Shown: piece after piece, positions 1-12,070 of the stretch
Layout of the letters: each line of letters begins with the position of its first letter
Position numbering within the stretch: position 1 is the first letter of the stretch
NCBI RefSeq assembly: GCF_032854445.1
Contig: NC_088295.1
Coordinates: 84,612,644 to 84,676,643 of the forward strand
Source of the DNA: Liolophura sinensis
Taxonomy: Eukaryota > Mollusca > Polyplacophora > Chitonida > Chitonidae
Direction of reading: 5' to 3'
DNA length: 64,000 bases
Translations under genes and position numbers: made by a program
The notes under the pieces: model-generated
Database searches by the model: none
Seen by the model: the letters and a program-made list of their open reading frames with translations, nothing else
What the model was told of the DNA's origin: nothing

Positions 1-150
1 CCAACGACCATCTGAAGATTGCTGACAGACCTACCTATGTACGGCTGAAGAGAAAGTCAGCACGAGCTTTACTTGAGCTCGCAGCGACCATATTTGTGAG
101 AGCTCCTGGGTCGGCGCATTATCCAAGCCATGAGGGCCCCTACAACTGGA
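1..150 (-). mobile_element. SINE family A, copy cut by the window edge
   Basis: Minus-oriented copy of the tRNA-derived SINE found throughout the window. It shares GACAGACCTACC, CGAGCTTTACTTGAGCTCGC, GCGACCAT, GAGAGCTCCTGGGTCGG and a terminal GAGGGCCCC corresponding to the tRNA-like head. The 3' half lies outside the window. Confidence 0.7.
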
Positions 151-606
151 TTATGATTTTGTAGTTCTTATTATTACAACTAGTTTTAAGACAAGACAAA
201 AACACCTGCACCTTGTACTTAATGGTGGGCTACGAAGCTTGAAATATATATGGCATTGAGTTTTGAGTAATAACTAAAAAATTTTTTAGTCATATGACGA
301 TAATGACTCACTTGGCGTGTTTGTACATATACTGCATCATCTTTTGGCAAGGCGAACACATGCCGCCACTGATGCATCGACACCCCACCCAGTCACATTA
401 TACAGACACGGGGCCAACCAGTCAGGTTTCCTTGCTTTAACATCTCGATGCTGAACGCCAAGCGAGGCAGCAACGAGTACCTTTTTAAAATCTTAGGTAT
501 GTCAAGACACTCGAGATAACTTTAATAAACGGTGGAATATGACAAGGTGTAGCCTGAGGTTGACATGTTCTTAGTCTTCGCTCCAAACCCAAGAAACTCA
601 TCAATT
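150..606. other. Intergenic stretch, no gene seen
   Basis: AT-rich sequence between two SINE fragments. I see no coding similarity and no structured repeat; a few short ORFs look random. Confidence 0.5.
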
Positions 607-608
607 TG

Positions 609-760
609 GTTGCCGTGAGTTCAAGTCCAGCTCATGCTAGCATCCTCTCCAGCCCTGCATGGAGATGTCTGAAGCAACCTACGCATGGTTGTGGGTTTAC
701 TTCCACCATAACTCTTGAGTACAGCTTAAACCATCAATCAAATATATGTGTATCAATCTT
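609..760 (+). mobile_element. SINE family A copy, plus orientation
   Basis: Starts with GAGTTCAAGTCCAGCTCATG (B-box-like), then AGCAACCTACGCATGGTTGT, CCACCATAA and CTTGAGTACAGCTTAAACC, ending ATCAATCAAATA. The ORF over it is a by-product of the SINE. Confidence 0.75.
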
Positions 761-957
761 CAGGACAAAAAAAATCAAAACACCATTAAATTTCTCGAAA
801 GATATTGTATTGGATTTAAGGGCCTATAACAGAAAATGAATAAATTTTTGTAAATCTACTTTACATATTTTCATGCGCAAACAGTTTTAGAAAATTGTGA
901 TAGTGGTAGTGGGAACAACTCCATGATGTTAAATCTGATTTGTGTCATAGGGGAGTT

Positions 958-963
958 TTTATT
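958..963 (-). terminator. Candidate poly(A) signal of the BZW gene
   Basis: AATAAA on the minus strand about 135 nt beyond the BZW stop codon. It is the nearest canonical hexamer I see downstream of the last exon; cleavage has not been shown. Confidence 0.5.
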
Positions 964-1098
964 TTCTGAAATATAATACAATATGAATAATGTTATTGGA
1001 GGTGGTAACATTCATCTCCTCTGCTATATGTGCATGTATGAAAAGTGATATTAGCCTCCTTGTCATTAGTCTGTCTGCGAGTCAGGCTGGTGGCTGGT

Positions 1099-4000
1099 TT
1101 ATTTTTGAGCTGCCTGGTTGTCATCATCCTCCTCTTCATCTTCCGATTCTGTCACAGCAAGATAATCAGAAAATGTGAATGCTACGAATGCTCAATGGCA
1201 AAACTAAGGAAGTCTTTATACCACACAAAGAAGATCTTATCACACAACGATACTTGAAGAAATTAGTGGCCAACAAAATCTCTGATACCGGCAAAATACC
1301 AGCTCACATGAGATCTGATTTATTAATAATCACTGCCCAGACATCCTTCAATAAGTTTTCATGGTAAAACTGTCCACTAAAACCAAAAATTACTTTTTAA
1401 TTATAATTTAAATTTAATAAAATCTTTCTATTACGTCTCAGACAAAGTCATTATGATTAAGATTTGCCTCATTTAGTTTAATATCACATGTATTTATCAT
1501 ATCAATTTGGATAATATTGCAATTGCCTCTCAAAGACAGTGGGAATTAGTTGCTCTGTTGCCTCATTCAGACAATTCATCGCTCACCTTCCTCTGCATTC
1601 TCTAGCCACTCCACAAAGTTCTTCATCTGCTCAAGGAAAACACGCTTTCCCTTGGAAGAGTGGGACTGTTTGTACCATTTCAAGATGGCGTCTTCAGACA
1701 GTACATCATCTGGAAGAAGACAACAATTAATTGTTAAGGTGATTTAACATTTTTTCTATTTACTGAAAACAGCTATCTCTTTTTTCAGTCACTCCACATG
1801 CCTTTGATATTGACGCTGTCAATAACTTTATACATGAGAGATTAAAGAAGAGCAAAAATTCTCATCCATCAAACTGCTTCTTTGAAAAAAAATGGTTTGT
1901 ATCAAAATGTGACTCACTTTTGTAGAAAAGAACAATGATTTTCTGGAAAACTTTCATAAAACTTTGGTTTTCGTAGCAATACTCCTGGACCTTCAGCATG
2001 AGGTTGATCTCAGATTTGGTGGAGGTGGTAAGCTCAGCCAGCAGAGGTGTGTACGTCCTCAGATGTTTCATGGCCTGCTCTGCCACTAGCTCATCCTTCT
2101 TGTTCCACTCCACAGCTGCCATTATGGTGTTCCAGGCCTTAAGAAGAAAGGAAACTTGCTGAACAGTGGGCTCATGCAAAGAAGACCTGAATAATCCCAC
2201 CATATTAGATCCCTTAAGTCTCTTTCAGCAGAGGTTATCAAATAAGTCATACAGGCAGACAATCTCATAAACAACTACTCACTGGCCATGTAAATATAAG
2301 AAGCAGTATACCTGAGTATAAGCATATATGATAATCTATGGACAATGACACATGTGTAGATCTACATAAGCATAAGAACCAAAACATACTTACAATTATC
2401 ACAAGGTCATGGGCCTGCAGGTTGTTTTTGATCATATTTTCTTTCACAAAGGCAATCACCTGAAAGCAGACAGAACATGTTTAATCTTACATTACATGTT
2501 ATGAGGCAGAAATGTAAAAATATCACAAATGATTTTGGTGTTTATTTTTGCAGTATAATGCTGCCTACCTCTTTGACAGGAGCATCCTCGTGTACCATGT
2601 CTGACAGTTGCTTCTGAAGCTCTTTCTTCACCTCAGATGTTTGAGTGACTCTCTACAAACACATAAATGAAACTTCAACAATTCAAACAACTTCTTCTAC
2701 TCTTGGATGAGACACAAACCGGGATGAAAAAGAGGAACATACACATCACACTAATAATTGTCATTTTTAGCATTTCTGAAATAAATTCTTTACATTTTTC
2801 TGATGCATTTCTTGTACAAACAAAGAGGAATTCTTATAAAAAAAAGCACAAATCTCATGCCTGTTTTCCATAGGCCAATGCTAATACTCATCAAGGCATT
2901 TAACATTTTAATGAAATTCTGTCATGACGTCAAGCTTTTCTGTACAGCAAGCAATCTCACAATGTTGCAATAATAACTAAGGGAAATAACCCTATGCACA
3001 GTAACACCAATGGGCTTCCTTTTGGACTGAGAAATGGCATCAATTCAAGTCTCAGACATCATTTTTCTGACACGTTATGTTCTTTCCCAGCAGACAGTGA
3101 TGATGTCAACATAAAATCAAGACGGATGCCACAGAAGACATTGAAACATGTAGTAACTTGAATGTTTTGTAAAAAAACTGATTTGATGCAACAATCCCCT
3201 CCCCTAAGGACCGAATTGAACAAAGCCAATAAAATGAAATGTACGATCATCACATCACTGCATTGGCACTGCATTGGCTACTGCATCTCAGCAGTAAGCA
3301 GTGGCTGTGAGTTTTGTCCATTCTAAGCCAGCCTTACCTGTACATCAGCGATAGGCCCCAGTCCTTGTTCCCTGAAATAAGCTGCAAAGTTCTCCTGGTT
3401 GCGTTTATTCAGTGGGAACAGCTCCTACAACAGACAATGTTACCAAAATCATAAATCATCCTATTACCATAGATATGATACAATAAGATCAAACACTTTG
3501 GCTAAACTGTAAAAGATTACACGCAAGACGTGGTACGCCTACTGCAAAACACATTGCTTTCAAATACTCAACACTTCACTATTTTGGGTCACCAATAACA
3601 CACATGGAAAGTGTGAAGTTGATTGAGTGAAATGGGGTGGAGAAAAGACATACATGTACATGTGCATATATGTTTACATAGTCCGACATGTACACATCGA
3701 TATTCATTCCTTTGAAGTGATACAGGACTATACAAGTAGACGTACATGCAAATTGCCCAAAATTAACAACTAGTCATAACATTCTCGAATACAGTAATTA
3801 TTTCAGCTTATTCAGAGAAATGAAGTTAATACATCTATTTATTTCCGTCAACCTGTGTGGGATATATTTCAATAGCTCACTCAGTGACAAGTTCATGTAT
3901 TTTTCATTTATTGTGCTTTGACAGCAGGGGTAGCAGTATTATTTTTTTCTACAGTAATCTGCCAGATGCGAATGTAAATTTTTCTTTTACCTGTACGACG

Positions 4001-7000
4001 TCAAACCCTAAACACTTGCTCTTTTTACCCGCTTGAACATTTCTTGGCCCGCACAAACATGTTAACAACTACAGTCTTTGCCTCTATCAACAACCATGAT
4101 AAAATGGTTGTTGATAGATGCTGAATCCAAATGTACATTAGAAGACAAGAATTTATTATTTTGTGCTTTAATTATTGGCAGTATATAGTGTAAATCTGAA
4201 GTGCTTCTGTGCATATGTTGCTAGCTGTTTTCATGATATTTTTTATTCCATTGCATTAGCTTCTCTTTTAACGAAATCACAGGTACATGTATGTCAGGAA
4301 CTGAACCGTAGATGATACTTTAGCACTGGGGACCTTACTGACGATCTGTGAGGAATTGAAATCAGACATTTGGGAACAATACTAGGATAATTTTGTGCAA
4401 TACAGAAGCAGAACTTGCAGTATAGCAACCAATAAGTCCATTTTAACCCCAAAGCCTACAGTGTCTTAAAACTAACACATGGTGAGGAACGTCAAGCACA
4501 TGGTTTGCTGAGGACATCTACTTTAGATTTTGACAGGGCTGTCAGCTTTAAATCTCACATGCTCGCTTTCGCGAACTTACACATAACACACAAATCTTCC
4601 TGTGTATACAGTACGCTCTGTTTTAATTTTAGAAGCGTATCATCTAATTTTTTAAGCGCATTTACGCCTGTACACCCCTTATCTGTAGAACTGACAAATA
4701 CAAGAAAATACCAGATTGCACTGGAATGTGTCACAATTACAATATGAAGAACTACAACTCAGGATGACATCATCAAGTCGGTATTAAGCCTGGAGACTAC
4801 CTCTCAAATGTTTCAGCTCATTCATAGGTTTTAAACAGAAGTTTTCCTCACCAACAGCCGGCCCTCAAGTTGAGACTTCTTCAGGTAGCCATACAAGCTG
4901 TTAACGTCCTTCTCTGCTAGCCAAGTCTTGAACATCAAGGTGGCAAACTCCAGTGACAGTCCTGGAAACAGGCAATTAAAAACTGAAGCCAACAAGCTAA
5001 GACCGAAAAACTAAGAATATAGAAAGCAAATCTTCTATGCAATGAACCAAAAATGTTAAATTTTGTACTCAGCACATGTACTAAAGCAAAAAAATGAGAA
5101 TGAGTACTCTGGCAGAACGGTTTAAAAACAATTAAGCCTCAGAAGCATTCTCAATTAAAGTGAACATCAAATCAACCACTAAAGCTGAATTAATTAATAC
5201 ACTAGTATTCAAGAAATGTTCTAAAAATATTCAAGAAATTCTACACTGCTTATCAACAAAGTAAATAGCAAACAGTATCAGTACCTAGCCGCTCATTTGG
5301 TGATGCAATGAGCTCTCCCATACCATCGGTATTAAACAATGTCATAGTGAGAAAATACAAACAAAAATGCCTGATCCCAAACCAAAGAGTATCTGTGTTC
5401 AAAGTGCCAATGTTTCTTTTAGTTTGGCGCTCAGACAAGGCAATGTTCTTGGACACAAGCGTTGCGTTCTAGTGCTCGTCCTTGTCTTGCACGGGTGTAT
5501 AAAGCACTAGGCCTAGCTGGATGTACCCACATCAGGGAATTTACAAAACACAGCAGGACCTTATGATTGATAACAGACCCTCTCACTCAGATCTTGTGAA
5601 GGTCTTTTTGTAATAAATCTCACTATGCTAAGGAAAAATAATGCAAATTCACAACATTTTTCTTCAAGCAATGACTCTCCCGAGGCGGTTTTCTTGCCAC
5701 CTCACCCTGACAAGTTATTGCAGTATCCCACCCAAGATGTACGCATTGTGACACGGGCAGCCGTTCACAGCTCCCTACTCATGTATGTGTGATTCAAAAT
5801 GCATCAGTTTAACACTTTAACTAACCACAAAATCCAGTTTATTGCATCAATATCTGTCTATCCACTATAAAAAACCCCACTGACAATCGAGAGCCAATTG
5901 GTTTTCTGACACGACAGCCAATTATCACGTGACGCTTTCAGTGCTAGTGATTGGTCAAGTTCATAAGGGCTTCAACAACATGGCCACTCAAAGTGAATTG
6001 TCCATCACTGCCATATCTCCAAAGGTGAACTTCATCTTCTCGGCTTTCAAAATTTTATAGAATTTTTTACATACTTTTCTATGCTAACTTTGTCCTATAT
6101 CATTTTTTCTGCGTATATCTAGTGGCAGACTCTACATTCACTTTAAAAGCTAAAACTAACAAATAATGAATACAGAAAACCAAATCCTTTCTGTGATGAA
6201 CCACACGTTAAATTTTGTTCTAGTACATGTACTCACCCTCCTTAACCAAGTGCTCCTCAAAAATGGGATTGAGCACTTTGGCAGAAGCGAGCCCGTTGGC
6301 CATAATGATGCCCGTGATGATGGCCAGCTTACGCCGTTCTTCCTCAGTGAAGCCCTTGAGAAAGAGCAGGATCTAGCAACGCACAATAAAACATAGTTAA
6401 CACTGAAAAATATGCAAAATTTTATCAAAATCTGTCAATATTTTGGGCACTTTTGGCACAGAAATCAACGACCAGTGAGAATCATGGAATTCATAAAGAC
6501 ATACAAAACTTGAGCAAGAATCAGGCTGATTTTCAAACTTGATTTGCTTGAGCTTCCATGAAGACACTACCCTCAAAACTATTAATATAACCAGAAAATT
6601 TTATGGATATCAAAGATGGTCTGACGGCGAAATTATGACCCCTAGTGTTTATGAAAAGTCTTAAAAACAAACCAAGACAAAGTGTTTGGCAACACGCTTT
6701 TTGAAGTGGATACAGGGTCTTGAATGTTCATCCTAACAGTCCTATCCTGAGGTTATTATTTCGGATCTAAACTTGACGCAAGTTTACATGTGATAAGGGC
6801 TGAAAAGATACCTTGCTAAGCTCATCTTCAAATGCTCTCTCCAGATACTTGTAACGGCGGATCAATTTGTAGAGAACCTGCAAACACAAAAGTCAATATA
6901 GCTAATCTTGTTTTAATGCAAACATTGTATTGGAGGATCCAGTCAAGAAAGTTTGTGTGGTGAGAAGTAATAAATCATGAATAAAGTTCACAGGAAGAGA

Positions 7001-9656
7001 TATGTCAAAATGTATAGTCTTGTTTTATACCAAATAGTACTATCAGAACTAGTAGAAAGACTACCAAAGAGCTCGCCTGTATGAGAAACATGAATACAGA
7101 GCTTCAGCTCAATGCATAAAGAACTGAAATCGTGAATTTGGCAATTTATGGTAATTAACATGCTCACAGGGCAGTGATGGAACATCCCTTTATATGCATG
7201 TAAAACTTGAGGTCAATACATGCAATACTTTTTAAGATACCAACCCTAATGTTGTTTAACAATGATTCTAATACACATTACACTGAGTCAGGACTTCAGC
7301 TATTTAATCATCTATGGAATATCCTCCTAGCCCTTGTGCTATTGTGCTCATAATGACTGATCACAAACAGTTCTTTAGTTAAACTACATGTCAAGTTGTC
7401 CAGGTATCATTCATTGCCTTCAAAGATTCAACCGGCCAAAGTTCGTTTATTAATGTGAAAATATTACTGCTCTCATTTGTTTGCATTCGCAACACACAGA
7501 ATTTTTTTTCTGGTTAAAATAGATGTACCTCATAAAATGAGCGCAAAGATTCAACAGTTTCATCACAGCTGAACACACATGCGTTAGTGCGGATCACCTT
7601 GTCAGGGTCAGAGTCTTCTACCAAAGACCCACCTGGGGCTGTAACACACACACAAAAAAAAAAAACACACACACAAAAATCAGTGGAACTTCAATATCTA
7701 CACGTCTGCATAAGGGCCAAAGTAATATTTTACTATTTTATGATGAAAGACAACAACAAGCCCTGGTTTCACAAAGTTATCATTAAATCATTAAACTTGA
7801 TATGTTCTTTTTCATTATTCTAGCTGAAATTTACTGTACAATATATAATCCAGAACTGATGTTGTCCAGCAATATTTTGACCTTGTTACTTAAGGTATAA
7901 CAATTTTAAAGTGAACTGAAATTCTGACATGATCCCGGTCCCAGATCTGCTATACATCCCAAATCACTATCTCATGAAGATCTTGTATGAATGAAATCTT
8001 TACCTTTTATTGTCTAAACTCCATGAATTATGGCTATTACGTATTAAATACAAACCTAATTGTCCGCCTGCAAACAGTATGTCCAGAAGTACATCTGAGT
8101 AACGCCTCAGGTTGAGTTTAGTTGCAGAGACATCCAAAAATTTTGAAACCTGAAGATTAAGATTGTGTTATAAATGATGTATACCTCCAAAACATCGGGA
8201 CACTTTCTAAAACATTCTCGGATAAGAGAATATGAAGAGAAGGCTTTCTTAAAAACATAAAACACATGTGCCTAACTGGTGGTGGATTTAGATGGAACAG
8301 CATTTTAACTACTGCACAATTTGGCGCCAAATAGTGCATGAATTTAGATAAAAATGATTTGATTCAACAATAGTTTGGCATATATCTGTAACAAAGCAAA
8401 CAAAATGATTTCAGCAATTGTTGTTAACATTGTGTCATTTAGTATTAATATGGCTCAAACAGTCAGCAATGTGTACAAATCACAATTCAGCCAGTAAACC
8501 AATATTCAAAGTCAAAGTCCCAATATCACTTTAATCAATTTAATAACATTAGACTCACAATCTCTTAAATATATATATATATTATATATATAAATATATA
8601 TATACAATTTCAATGGTAAATCCTACAAATTAAGCTTCAGCAAATCCAGCAATGAAGTAGCTATTAAACTGTAAATTGTTATTGTTCGACTTACTTGTTC
8701 TAAATCAGTGCCTGCCTCATTAAGCCCCTGAATAATAGCGTCACGAAATGTTGAGGGATCGTACTTTTCTTTTTCATCTGAGGAAGGAACACAAAGTTGC
8801 ACATTAAGAGGATTTAAAGTAGGATATCCCAAAATTCTTGTTCGACTACCAACATGTATATAGCTTAGACTTCAAACATCTCAAGCAGTACTCACATAAA
8901 TGAAATTATAACGAATTTTAAGTTTTCAAGTTGGCAGGAAACGGGAAGAGTGATTCAAATAAATGCTGAAAATATGTTGCTTTAAGGAGAAGAAAACTTA
9001 AAACAATGACACCGTGGGCTAAAAAGAGCACAGGTTTTTCTATCTGCTGGTGCCTGCTGCATAATTTTGCGATTTTTCCTCGCCATAAACATAAAGATTG
9101 AAAACGGCAAAGCTGGCATAAATTGCTGAGTTCATCGCGTCCTCCATCTTTAACACCCTGTAATTTATGCTGGGGGTGTGTTGCCCCTCAGCTAATGAGA
9201 GTCCTTAAAACTGCCGGCTGCTTCGTGTATACTCTAAACCTACGTGCAACATCCCGGTTTCTCGATTGTAAAGCAGAAAACAAATTGTACTGTTTGCTAA
9301 CTTCTGGGAAAAAAAAGAGTTCTACCAGAAATGTACAAACTGCACTTTGGCGGTTTCCGACAGCAATTCTTCTCCTAACACAGAAGACTTCAGGACTAGT
9401 TCCTAAGCAAAATGGAGTTGCCCACAGCGGATTGTGGTGCTGACTTTATTTATAACTTATCAACTTGAGGTACACATTAGAATTTTTTTATGGCATGCAC
9501 CTGCAAGGAAATGCATACTCTTTTCATTCGTATTTGTTTGATATTTAAATTTTCCTCCTTTAAGAGGTCATTGTAATGGACTATTTTACACTTACCCCTT
9601 TTCCGGGTTTTCAGACGCTGGCCTGATAGCGTAGGTTTTTCTGCCTTCTGATTCAT
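1099..9656 (-). CDS. BZW1/BZW2: BZW1/BZW2 eIF5-mimic protein (basic leucine zipper and W2 domain protein), complete, 13 coding exons
   Basis: Joined minus-strand exons: 9656-9596, 8777-8695, 8149-8056, 7638-7529, 6877-6812, 6372-6237, 4961-4852, 3424-3338, 2652-2569, 2459-2394, 2137-1918, 1709-1587, 1148-1099. All junctions are GT-AG and in frame; the sum is 1290 nt, 429 aa (human BZW1 is about 419). The start is the ATG of [20 protein letters not shown], 8 nt after a splice acceptor, so a 5'UTR exon lies upstream and was not found. Matches to the family include [14 protein letters not shown], the APGG segment, [41 protein letters not shown] and [15 protein letters not shown], ending in an acidic tail (residues 414-423). 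The C-terminal W2 domain (about 250-415) resembles that of eIF5; family proteins bind eIF2 and eIF3, compete with eIF5 and raise start-codon stringency in the cytoplasm. Vertebrates have two paralogues, so the single symbol is undecided. Confidence 0.95.
4998..5125 (-). pseudogene. Degenerate partial copy of the BZW exon 6 / intron boundary region
   Basis: This stretch of intron 6 resembles 6150-6290 in order: shared blocks include ATGAACCA, GTTAAATTTTGT, ACATGTACT and CTTTGGCAGAA (here CTCTGGCAGAA). The second half of the parent stretch lies in exon 6 (6237-6372), so the copy contains a decayed fragment of that exon without an intact splice donor or reading frame. I read it as the remnant of a direct duplication with an offset of about 1.15 kb. 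Confidence 0.55.
5890..6026 (+). promoter_or_regulatory. Promoter-like motif cluster with a short ATG exon candidate in BZW intron 6
   Basis: On the plus strand, antisense to BZW, there are CCAAT at 5894-5898, CCAAT at 5918-5922, a CACGTG E-box at 5926-5931, and an inverted CCAAT (ATTGG) at 5950-5954. An ATG in a good context (AACATGG) follows at 5980. It opens 15 codons ending in AAG|GTGAAC, which could act as a splice donor at 6025. No downstream exon was recognised. It could be a nested gene start, a promoter captured by a mobile element, or chance. Confidence 0.35.
8567..8606. repeat. AT microsatellite in a BZW intron
   Basis: About 40 bp of imperfect (AT)n in intron 2 of BZW. Confidence 0.85.
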
Positions 9657-9699
9657 AAAACAGCCTAAAAACAAAAAAGAATACTCATACAACACCTAC

Positions 9700-11500
9700 A
9701 GGGACCTATAACTCAAGGAAAAAGAACATTTACCAAGGCACCACATAACTTTTAAAAGCTTTATATACATAACTAACTTTAAGAGATCAATGCAAAATAA
9801 ACATTGACAACATGTCTGAGTTTGTTCACATTTATATGTATTAAAACTTTCAAATGGAACAAGAGACTCGTGATGCTACAGTGGAACTACATTCTGGTGG
9901 ATTCCCATAAAGCAAATCTATGAAAATCTGTTTAGATTCTTGTAAAATGATGGAAACAAAGCCCTAATAGTGCACTCAAATTCTGACTCTTGATACACAC
10001 TTAAATGCTCAGAGATATGCAGCAACTTGACATAAGCGAAAGAGTGAATAGCTTATTTACAAGCCATTTATTTTTTGTTCAAATTCACAGTACTCCTTAA
10101 TTTTTTGACATAAAGTAAATCTACACACTACATAAGTGTGAAAATATTATTCCGTAGTGTATATTCAGCCATTACAGACATTTGACAGGGAATTTGTGGA
10201 TTCCCCTGCTGTCACCATTCAAGGGGCCTTCGGTGACAATCGGGTCAATGATGCTTGTTTCCGTATTCCCCAGGCCCTTCAAAGAAATAGCCCTCCACCA
10301 TTATGATCTGTATGACTGTTTGTCACACAAAGGAAATTTTCTCAGTAATTTGCTATTATAAGTTGGTGGTTTCCTCTGGCCACAACACTGTTCGCCACCG
10401 TATAAGCAAACAACTCAAGTATGGCGTTGTACAAAGCATCCTGAACATGAGGAAACTTTAAAATCTCATGCTTCAGGAACATTTTTGTTTCTTAATGTTT
10501 TCTCATTGTGATACTCAGAAAGTGAGCAGCGCTGATTGCTCTCCCTAGCAAGGTAAGCCTTTTGCTGCCGGATTCATTCTTTGATCCTCCCATGTATCGC
10601 AGCAATTTCGTGCTTTTTGAGTGGTGGGGCAAACAAATTCTATTAGGGCCGGCAAAAGGGACTACTAGTTATGTTCACATTTTAAATGTATCTATTTAAA
10701 ATATATTTAAGTTCGTAAAGATCAACATAAACAGCATTGGTCTGAACAGAATTTAACTTCCTGAATAATATCTTACATAGACAGGCATGATGCTTTATTA
10801 CTGAATGGGTTAGTAATAGTAAGCAGCATGACGCCATGAGTCATACTATATTTATATCCTCTAACCTATATCCTCTGAAAATCAAACGGCTTCGCTAGCA
10901 GATGAGTGACTACATTACGGGTACATATCTGAATGTCTAAGAAACTCTGAAATGTATTTATCAGAAATTAAACTATCTAATTTGACCTTTCTGTTTCACC
11001 AAGAGGCATGACGTACACAATGATTAGCCTAGTGTTGATAACTCTAAAGCGATTTAAAAACCTCTGCCGCACCGTTAGAGGTAGAATTAACCTCATAAAG
11101 AGTTTTAAACAATCGAAAATGCTCATTTCGCCTTGGTCATATGAGATAAGGTATTTCAGATCAGATGTACAATATATCTGAAGCTACAAACATTGCATTA
11201 CACTATCGTGAATGCGATGTTTCACCACTCTGGAGAACACAGTTGTTGTTGTTAACTTTGCGGCGACTTTATAAACCACAACGGACAAATACAACTCTTC
11301 CTTGCCACATAATTTCACCACTAGTCGTTAGAATGATGATTACTGTTCAACACAAACACGGATCTTACATACTTACTTTGTATGATTACGGCCTTGTTGC
11401 CTCAAAATATTTCCTTATCGCAAAGAAAACGGTTCACCAATGGCCTCGTTTTCTTCTCAGCCGGAAATGATGACCTCCGAGACAGATTTATCTCCCCGTG
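9700..11500. other. Intergenic sequence upstream of BZW; 5'UTR exon not located
   Basis: No coding similarity on either strand. About 10180-10440 holds an old dispersed-repeat relic with TTTCCTCTGGCCAC, the same phrase as at 51489-51502. The missing BZW 5'UTR exon and promoter should lie here or further upstream. An ETS-like CCGGAA near 11461 is the only promoter-type hint. Confidence 0.4.
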
Positions 11501-11519
11501 GACGAGTGTAAGCCCACGA

Positions 11520-11650
11520 GAAGAATGAATGAATGATTATGGCTTAACGCCACATCGGCAATATCTCAGCCATATCGTGGCGACCCACGAGAAGATCTCC
11601 CATACGACTTTGATAGTCCAGCTACTACACAAGCACTGGATTGAGGCGAC
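11520..11650. repeat. Fragment of a dispersed repeat
   Basis: AATGAATGAATGATTATGGC followed by TTAACGCCACATCGGCAATA and CAGCCATATCGTGGCG. This matches the general form of the antisense 3' end of SINE family B (compare 25505-25600). Weakly supported. Confidence 0.4.
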
Positions 11651-11751
11651 ATATTTACATAAAAAATTAAACTACAATGAAGAAGGTGACCCATGTAATT
11701 AATATAGGCCTAGACTTATTTCCTTACGCCGGAAATCTTTCAACCACAAAA

Positions 11752-11815
11752 AATAAATAAATAAATAAATAAATAAAAAATAAATAAATAGTAATAATTA
11801 ATAATGATAATAATA
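11752..11815. repeat. (AAAT)n-rich microsatellite
   Basis: Run of AAATA repeats merging into an AT-rich imperfect tract, similar to the tails of the SINEs here but without an adjacent SINE body. Confidence 0.8.
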
Positions 11816-11879
11816 AATTAGGACTGTTCGTACTATTTAGAAAAAGGTATTTAAAAAATATTTAACTGAGGAATTCGGG

Positions 11880-12070
11880 CTTGTCTGGCTACGATGGTTA
11901 AAGCGCTGACTAGCTGCAACATACAGGTCCTTGACTAATAGTCGCGTATTCGAAAACTGTAGCTATTTAAGGTTTTTCAGCTACCTGGTGAATTAGTTTC
12001 TCCGTTTTCGTCTACCCATAAAACTGACTCTAGTTGAAATGAAACATTCTTGGGGAGGCGAATGTGATGT
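11880..12070 (+). mobile_element. Probable tRNA-derived SINE relic
   Basis: Contains an A-box-like GGCTACGATGGTTAAAGCGC at the head, a weak B-box-like GTCGCGTATTCGAAAAC, and a body with CTACCCATAAAACTGACT that recurs at about 20052-20066. Degenerate, no clear tail. Confidence 0.45.

Larger units (their letters stand above)
2660..8620 (-). other. Larger introns of the BZW gene
   Basis: The introns at 2653-3337, 3425-4851, 4962-6236, 6373-6811, 6878-7528, 7639-8055 and 8150-8694 hold no recognisable genes. They are AT-rich, with a short CA-rich tract near 7647-7676 and an AT microsatellite at 8567-8606. The exception is intron 6 (4962-6236), with the exon 6 fragment and promoter-like cluster listed separately and about 700 bp (5130-5880) of unexplained sequence. 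Confidence 0.6.

Noticed and set aside
3098-3181. C/D box snoRNA candidate (GTGATGA ... CTGA, 80 nt apart) in a BZW intron
   Set aside because: No terminal stem between the flanks, no C'/D' pair that I can see, and it lies on the strand opposite to the host transcript.
9123-9443. 106-codon plus-strand ORF in BZW intron 1
   Set aside because: No recognisable similarity or splice context; the slightly GC-richer sequence may be an old repeat.
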